Source: Alphaproteobacteria bacterium UBA6411 (lineage in GTDB: Bacteria > Pseudomonadota > Alphaproteobacteria > CAAGCB01 > CAG-977). From it: a DNA stretch of 64,000 bases. A program made the translations under genes and the position numbers. The notes beneath the pieces are model-generated. The model searched no databases, was not told the DNA's origin, and worked only from the letters and a program-made list of their open reading frames with translations. Below are positions 59,831 through 64,000 of this stretch, piece by piece. The stretch covers positions 1 to 64,000 of the forward strand of contig DJPN01000002.1 of assembly GCA_002438565.1 (NCBI GenBank), read 5' to 3'. Numbering within the stretch: position 1 is the first letter of the stretch; every line of letters begins with the position of its first letter.

Positions 59831-60616
59831 ATGGCTAACGGTGTAGAATTAACCGCAACTTTGGCAAAATCGTGGTCGAAATCATCGTCCGACGTTTACA
59901 ACGACACGATTAAAACCGCGCGCGACATGGGCAATTTGCGCTTGAATTATTCGCGCTTGAACATGGTTACCACGTTGTCCGAAAACGAAACCGAGGACTG
60001 GTTCAGCTTTAAATCGCTGTCCAAAGGCAAATTGCGCCTGTCCGCCATTAACGTTTCCGCTTTGCAGGATAAAAACAAAGACGTGTCGCAGGACGACATC
60101 GATTCCGCCGCATCCGATTACGAAAAAGCCACCGCGGATTTCAAAGCCAAAGGATTGCGCGTTGAAATTTACACAAAGCAGGGCTATCGCGACAAAATGA
60201 TTGCCACAAACGACGATTCCAAATCCAAGGAATACGCCGTGTTTGAACAAATGATGAAGGGCGAATACACGGCAGGCAAAGGCACTTATTACATCCATGT
60301 CACCACGCAGGACGGCAAGCCCGTCAAAGAAGACACGCTGTACGCTTTGCAGGTTCAAATGGGCGACACTTACAAACACGATTATTTGACCAAAGAAACC
60401 GCCGTCAACCACAAAGGATTGTCCGAAGGGCAAATTCAGCAAAAGAAAACCGAAGAACAAATGAATTCGTCCCTGTCGAACGCCACAACGAACAGCAGCA
60501 TCCTGTCTGCGCAAGGGGCTTCGGATTTGCTGGCCGCAGGATACACGAATATGGCGACGATCAACAAAGCGTCATCCGCCAGCACTGCCGCGCGCATTCT
60601 GAATCTGGTGACTTGA
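59831..60616 (+). CDS. PPC-like beta-sandwich protein
   Basis: The middle of this 261-residue protein (about 50-180) reads like a bacterial pre-peptidase C-terminal domain: TEDWFSFKSLSKGKLRLSAI, LRVEIYTKQGY and GKGTYYIHV. The first 45 and last 80 residues are Ser/Ala/Thr/Asn-rich and probably helical. PPC-like domains usually occur in exported proteins, yet there is no signal peptide; a different export route or an intracellular role is possible. AAAGGAG precedes the ATG. It ends at the start of the DUF2207 gene. Confidence 0.6.
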   Translation: MANGVELTATLAKSWSKSSSDVYNDTIKTARDMGNLRLNYSRLNMVTTLSENETEDWFSFKSLSKGKLRLSAINVSALQDKNKDVSQDDIDSAASDYEKATADFKAKGLRVEIYTKQGYRDKMIATNDDSKSKEYAVFEQMMKGEYTAGKGTYYIHVTTQDGKPVKEDTLYALQVQMGDTYKHDYLTKETAVNHKGLSEGQIQQKKTEEQMNSSLSNATTNSSILSAQGASDLLAAGYTNMATINKASSASTAARILNLVT

Positions 60617-60621
60617 TTGCG

Positions 60622-62301
60622 TTGAAAAAGCTTTTAGCCTTTTTTCTGATTGTTTTTTCTTTTTCGGCGCATGCCGAAGAACGGATTTTGTCCTATCGTT
60701 CCGACATTGCCGTTCAGCCCGACGCGTCCGTCCTTGTCAGGGAAAACATTACCGTCAACGTCGAAGGCGTCCGCATCCGCCGCGGCATTTACCGCGACCT
60801 GCCCCGCAATAAAGGTGAACGCTATCACATCGAATTCGTTTTCCGCAACGGCGTTTCCGAACCTTTTTTTACCGAAAACATCAACGGCAATTTACGCGTC
60901 AACACCGGAAACGACGCTTTCATCCCGCATGAAACAACGACGTTCACCCTTGTTTACCGCGTGCAAAACGTCATCAAAGCATTTGACGGTTATGACGAGC
61001 TTTATTGGAACGTCACGGGCAACGATTGGATTTTTCCGATTGACGAAGCGTCTGCGGCAATCACCCTGCCCGGCGGCGCGCGCGTTGTCCGCCAAGCAGG
61101 CTATATCGGCATACACGGCGCAAAAACACCCGCGCGGTATGCAGAGGCGCATTTTTCCGCTCCCCGTCCTTTGCGGGCGGGCGAAGGATTGACAATCGCC
61201 GTCGGATTTTCCAAAGGGGCGGTTAACTTTTCCGCCGCGCCGCACCGTTTTGATTTTTGGGTGGCCGCGGGTATTTTGGGCGCGTACTTTTTGCTGACTT
61301 GGCTGTTTGCCGGACGCGCTCCGTCCGTCGGAATCGTCATGCCGCGATTTGACGGCATAACAGGCGTCACCCCTGCGGAAGCGGGCTTTGTATACACATT
61401 GGGTGCGGCGTCGAACAAGCTGACGGCGGCGGCTTTGCTGCAAGCGGTCGCATCGGGCTTTTGTTCTTTTGCCCCCGGCAGCCGCGACACTCTGCTGAAA
61501 AATCGTGCCCCGACCAACGACGAAGAGCGGATTCTGGACAAGTTTTTGACGTTTCCCTTAACGGTTGACGGTTCGTACAAGCCCGCTTTGACAAGGGCGC
61601 AAACCGCATTAATCGGACATATCCGCAAAAAAACGCGGGATTGCTTTAAAACGAACAAAAAATTCACCGTCATCGGCGCGCTGTTGTCGGTTTTGCTGTT
61701 GGCAAAGGGCGCGCATGATGCGCAAACCCCGATTTTGCTGCTTTATTTTGCGTTTTACATCCCGTTTTTCTGCGTGGCGGCGGTTATGCTTTTGCGCATG
61801 GTCAAAATGCGGAAATTCCATTTCCCAGCGATCTTGATTGCGGGATTCGTCACCTTCCACTTTACCATGATGATGATTGCGACAACAAACGGCTTTCTCC
61901 CGATTGCCGCGTTTTATCTGCTTTCCGTTTTTACTTTGCCGACTTACGGGATGCTGATAAAACGTCCGACGGAACGGGGACGCAAAATCATCGACCACAT
62001 TGACGGCATCAAGCTGTTTTTAAGCTCGCAAACCCGAATTTCCGCAGAAAGAACGGAAAAGCTTCTGCCCTATGCCGTTTTGCTGGGCATGGAACGGGAA
62101 TGGAGCGGCAAAATCGAACAAATGCAAACGCTGCCCGATTGGGTCGGATGCGAAAGCGGCCGTTTTTGCCGCAATATCGAACGGTCTTCCACTTCGCCCA
62201 CCGTTGTGCGCAGCGGGCTGTCCGCGTCAAGCGGCGGAGGCTGTTCCGGCGGAGGCTGTTCCGGCGGCGGTCATGGCGGCGGGGGCGGCGGCGGCCGCTG
62301 A
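60622..62301 (+). CDS. DUF2207 membrane protein with Cys/Gly tail
   Basis: A 559-residue protein with a signal peptide (KKLLAFFLIVFSFSAHA), the DUF2207 extracytoplasmic domain (RRGIYRDLP, ELYWNVTGNDWIFPI), a membrane helix near 215-232, two or three more near 350-435, and a Gly/Cys-rich tail made of SGGGC repeats, the usual ending of this family. A TTG at 60613 overlaps the preceding stop; I prefer TTG 60622, giving MKKLL, because the AsmA gene also starts TTG-Lys-Lys-Leu. The 15-bp tail repeats span about 62233-62262. Function is unknown. Confidence 0.78.
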   Translation: MKKLLAFFLIVFSFSAHAEERILSYRSDIAVQPDASVLVRENITVNVEGVRIRRGIYRDLPRNKGERYHIEFVFRNGVSEPFFTENINGNLRVNTGNDAFIPHETTTFTLVYRVQNVIKAFDGYDELYWNVTGNDWIFPIDEASAAITLPGGARVVRQAGYIGIHGAKTPARYAEAHFSAPRPLRAGEGLTIAVGFSKGAVNFSAAPHRFDFWVAAGILGAYFLLTWLFAGRAPSVGIVMPRFDGITGVTPAEAGFVYTLGAASNKLTAAALLQAVASGFCSFAPGSRDTLLKNRAPTNDEERILDKFLTFPLTVDGSYKPALTRAQTALIGHIRKKTRDCFKTNKKFTVIGALLSVLLLAKGAHDAQTPILLLYFAFYIPFFCVAAVMLLRMVKMRKFHFPAILIAGFVTFHFTMMMIATTNGFLPIAAFYLLSVFTLPTYGMLIKRPTERGRKIIDHIDGIKLFLSSQTRISAERTEKLLPYAVLLGMEREWSGKIEQMQTLPDWVGCESGRFCRNIERSSTSPTVVRSGLSASSGGGCSGGGCSGGGHGGGGGGGR

Positions 62302-62326
62302 ATTTTTGATTTGAAAGGATTTTAAA

Positions 62327-63070
62327 ATGCTTCAACCTCACATCCGATTGGATGATTCTTTAAATATCAAGTATGCTTTACTGCCGGGCGACCCTGCGCG
62401 CTTGGATAAAATTGCGGCGTTTCTGACCGACGTGGAACAGCTGGCGTTCAACCGCGAATACCGCAGTTTGCGCGGCCGCTATCAAGGCATCGACGTTTTG
62501 GCGATTTCGACGGGCATCGGGGGCAGTTCGGCATCCATCGCCGTCGAAGAACTGCGCAAAATCGGCGTTGAAGCGATGATTCGCATCGGTTCGTGCGGCG
62601 CTATGCAAAAGGGGATTCAAATCGGCGATTTGATTATCGCGTGCGGCGCGGTGCGCGACGACGGCGCGTCCCAAGCGTACGTTGATTTGCGCTTTCCCGC
62701 CGTTCCCGATACGGCTTTGTTAAACGCGTGCTTGAAAACCGCAACGGAAAACGGCTTTGCGCATCACGTCGGAATCGTTCACAGCCATGAAAGCTTTTAC
62801 ATCGACGACAACGCGGAACAACAGGCGTTCTGGTCGAAAAAAGGCGTGCTGGGCGCGGATATGGAAACAGCGGCTTTGTTCACCGTCGGGCGTCTGCGCG
62901 GCGTCAAAACGGCGTCGATTTTAAACAACGTCGTTGTTTACGGCGGCAACACGGCGGATTCCATCGGCGGCTACGTTGATGGGGAAACGCTGACGCAGCA
63001 GGGCGAAAGAAATGAAATTCTGACCGCTTTGAACGCGTTTGTGTTGCTTAACGCCACAGAAAATTCATAA
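62327..63070 (+). CDS. Uridine phosphorylase-like nucleoside phosphorylase
   Basis: This 247-residue PNP/UDP-superfamily protein has LLPGDPARLDKIA, STGIGGSSASIAVEEL, IGSCGAMQKGIQIGD and ADMETAALFTVG. It is the hexameric class, different from the trimeric purine-nucleoside phosphorylase at 29 kb, and most like uridine phosphorylase. It complements the deo block 30 kb away. Its 3' end overlaps the convergent esterase gene by 23 bp. Confidence 0.88.
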   Translation: MLQPHIRLDDSLNIKYALLPGDPARLDKIAAFLTDVEQLAFNREYRSLRGRYQGIDVLAISTGIGGSSASIAVEELRKIGVEAMIRIGSCGAMQKGIQIGDLIIACGAVRDDGASQAYVDLRFPAVPDTALLNACLKTATENGFAHHVGIVHSHESFYIDDNAEQQAFWSKKGVLGADMETAALFTVGRLRGVKTASILNNVVVYGGNTADSIGGYVDGETLTQQGERNEILTALNAFVLLNATENS

Positions 63071-63800
63071 ACAAGGGGACTTGCTTTTCCCAATCGGCTT
63101 CGCAATGCCTGCCGCGCACCTGCCGATACATGTAAAGCTGCGCACCTTTGGCGTACAAGCGGTCGTTCATTGATTTGTTGCACGCCGCCATAATCGCTTT
63201 GCCGCGCGCGCTGCGGCTTTCCATTGTTCCCCAGCTCAAGTAAACCTTGGTGTCCGGATCAATCGGGCAGTCGTCGATTGCCTGCCGCAATTCTTTGTCG
63301 CAGAAGCTGATGGCGGACGACAGGCAAGCCGCTTTGGAATAAATGCCGTTATAGCGGATTGCGGCGTACAAAGACATCAGTCCGCCCATGCTGCTGCCGC
63401 CGATGCCCGTCGCTTCCCTGTGCGGCCAAGTTCTGAAAGTTGTGTCGATATAGGGTTTTACGCTGTTGACCAGCCACTGCATGGTTTCGTCGCCTGTGCC
63501 GTCAATCGCCCCGACAAACGAATCCCAATGATACGGACAATATTCAACCAAGCGGTTGTTGCCCGTATGCGAACATTCCGCGCCGACAATGATGATTTTC
63601 TTGTCCCAAGAATCCAGAAAGTCTTTCATTCCCCAGCTTTTGCCGTAAGTCGCATCCGAATCGTAAAACAGGTTGTGCCCGTCAAACATGTACATCACGG
63701 GATAGCGTTCATCCGTTTTGCCGTAGTCGTCCGGCAGATAAATATGAAGCGTGCGGTCTTTGTTTGCGGGTGCGAAATAAAAGGGCTGTTTGATAATCAT
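63048..63800 (-). CDS. Esterase-family alpha/beta hydrolase
   Basis: A 250-residue protein with nucleophile elbow GGSSMGG (catalytic Ser), a likely acid in YLSWGTMESR and a late His in GRHCEADWEKQVPLF. The opening FAPANKDRTLHIYLPDDY and YPVMYMFDGHNLF match the Fes/esterase D-like group. There is no signal peptide. Ferric-siderophore or acyl esters are possible substrates. AGGAG lies eight bases before the ATG. Confidence 0.83.
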   Translation of the reverse strand: MIIKQPFYFAPANKDRTLHIYLPDDYGKTDERYPVMYMFDGHNLFYDSDATYGKSWGMKDFLDSWDKKIIIVGAECSHTGNNRLVEYCPYHWDSFVGAIDGTGDETMQWLVNSVKPYIDTTFRTWPHREATGIGGSSMGGLMSLYAAIRYNGIYSKAACLSSAISFCDKELRQAIDDCPIDPDTKVYLSWGTMESRSARGKAIMAACNKSMNDRLYAKGAQLYMYRQVRGRHCEADWEKQVPLFMNFLWR

Positions 63801-63862
63801 GGCAACACTCCTGCTGAGATATAAATAACATTCTCCGCGGCCGTTTCAAGAACTGAAAACGG

Positions 63863-63893
63863 AAAAAGCCCGCTTGGCAAAAGCGGGCTTTTT
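63863..63893 (-). terminator. Rho-independent terminator
   Basis: The 13-bp stem aaaaagcccgctt/aagcgggcttttt with a five-base loop ends the transcript of the gene that enters from the right edge. Confidence 0.9.
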
Positions 63894-63906
63894 CAAAAGG
63901 CGGCAA

Positions 63907-64000
63907 TTACGCTTTCTGGACGGTGAAAGCGACTTTTCCGTCGCCGACTTCCTCCGTATCGCCCGTCAAGCCTTTTTGTTCGGTGAATTTGACGGCCAAA
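63907..64000 (-). CDS. C-terminal end of an unidentified protein
   Basis: The last 30 residues or so are visible, ending GDGKVAFTVQKA with TAA at 63907-63909. The frame is open to the window edge and a terminator follows, so it is a real gene end. Too little is present to name it. Confidence 0.6.
   Translation of the reverse strand, partial: LAVKFTEQKGLTGDTEEVGDGKVAFTVQKA

Noticed and set aside
1..64000. tRNA, rRNA, transposase, integrase or attachment sites
   Set aside because: I looked along both strands and saw no cloverleaf, rRNA core, DDE or integrase motif, or long direct repeat.

Overview
The window reads as chromosomal DNA of an alphaproteobacterium, probably host-associated. The main evidence is a ChpT-type phosphotransferase (a family known from the CckA-ChpT-CtrA cell-cycle pathway), the gene order coiled coil-zapA-6S RNA-formyl-THF cyclo-ligase-YmdB-yebC-ruvC-ruvA-ruvB, and the run efp-IMPase-OmpA-like-MotA/TolQ/ExbB-like-OmpA. 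A very cysteine-rich secreted-type protein at the left edge and a large nucleoside-salvage block fit life in a host or another nucleoside-rich niche. I cannot name the genus. The genome is compact: genes often overlap by 4 bp and convergent genes often overlap at their 3' ends. No tRNA, rRNA, CRISPR array, insertion sequence or prophage was seen, and no stretch over 300 bases lacks a gene or RNA.

Layout. 0-8 kb: 3' part of the cysteine-rich gene, cold-shock protein, TerB-like protein, infA, a His/Cys-rich metal-binding protein with rsmE and a GAF/HD-GYP protein, then a membrane protein, pmbA and a MarR regulator. 8-16.4 kb: gltB and slyX, an M20 peptidase, a HAD phosphatase and a DUF2157/GDYXXLXY membrane pair. 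16.4-28.6 kb: envelope genes (DUF3015 with DUF4105, a pilin-like protein, an LpoB-like lipoprotein, a giant AsmA protein), a CheA-like protein lacking its catalytic residues next to chpT, and upp. 28.7-34.7 kb: cdd, purine-nucleoside phosphorylase, deoC, deoA, deoB and a second deoA-like gene. Together these would degrade nucleosides to bases and pentose phosphate, and on to acetaldehyde and glyceraldehyde-3-phosphate. 34.7-40.6 kb: glnE and a YhdP-like AsmA protein.

40.6-45.0 kb is an accessory segment: three tandem paralogues of an unrecognised helical-hairpin family, then a 677-aa protein with an HEFQH zinc-protease motif. One paralogue has a run of 14 C/G bases exactly between its apparent -35 and -10 boxes. 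45-52.5 kb holds the ruvCAB/yebC/ymdB/zapA block with 6S RNA, a ThiE-like remnant, a GtrA protein and epmA. 52.6-57.4 kb holds efp, an IMPase with a long N-terminal extension, an OmpA-like periplasmic protein that seems to start at ATT, and a stator-like pair. 57.5-64 kb holds rpmE, a membrane-bound class III cyclase, a PPC-like protein, a DUF2207 protein, a second-type nucleoside phosphorylase, an esterase and the end of one more gene.

The most notable points are the homopolymer promoter in the paralogue array, the two thymidine-phosphorylase paralogues that have each lost a different conserved block, the ATT start, and the inactive-looking CheA-like protein beside chpT. Function calls rest on motifs recognised by eye; no database search was run.
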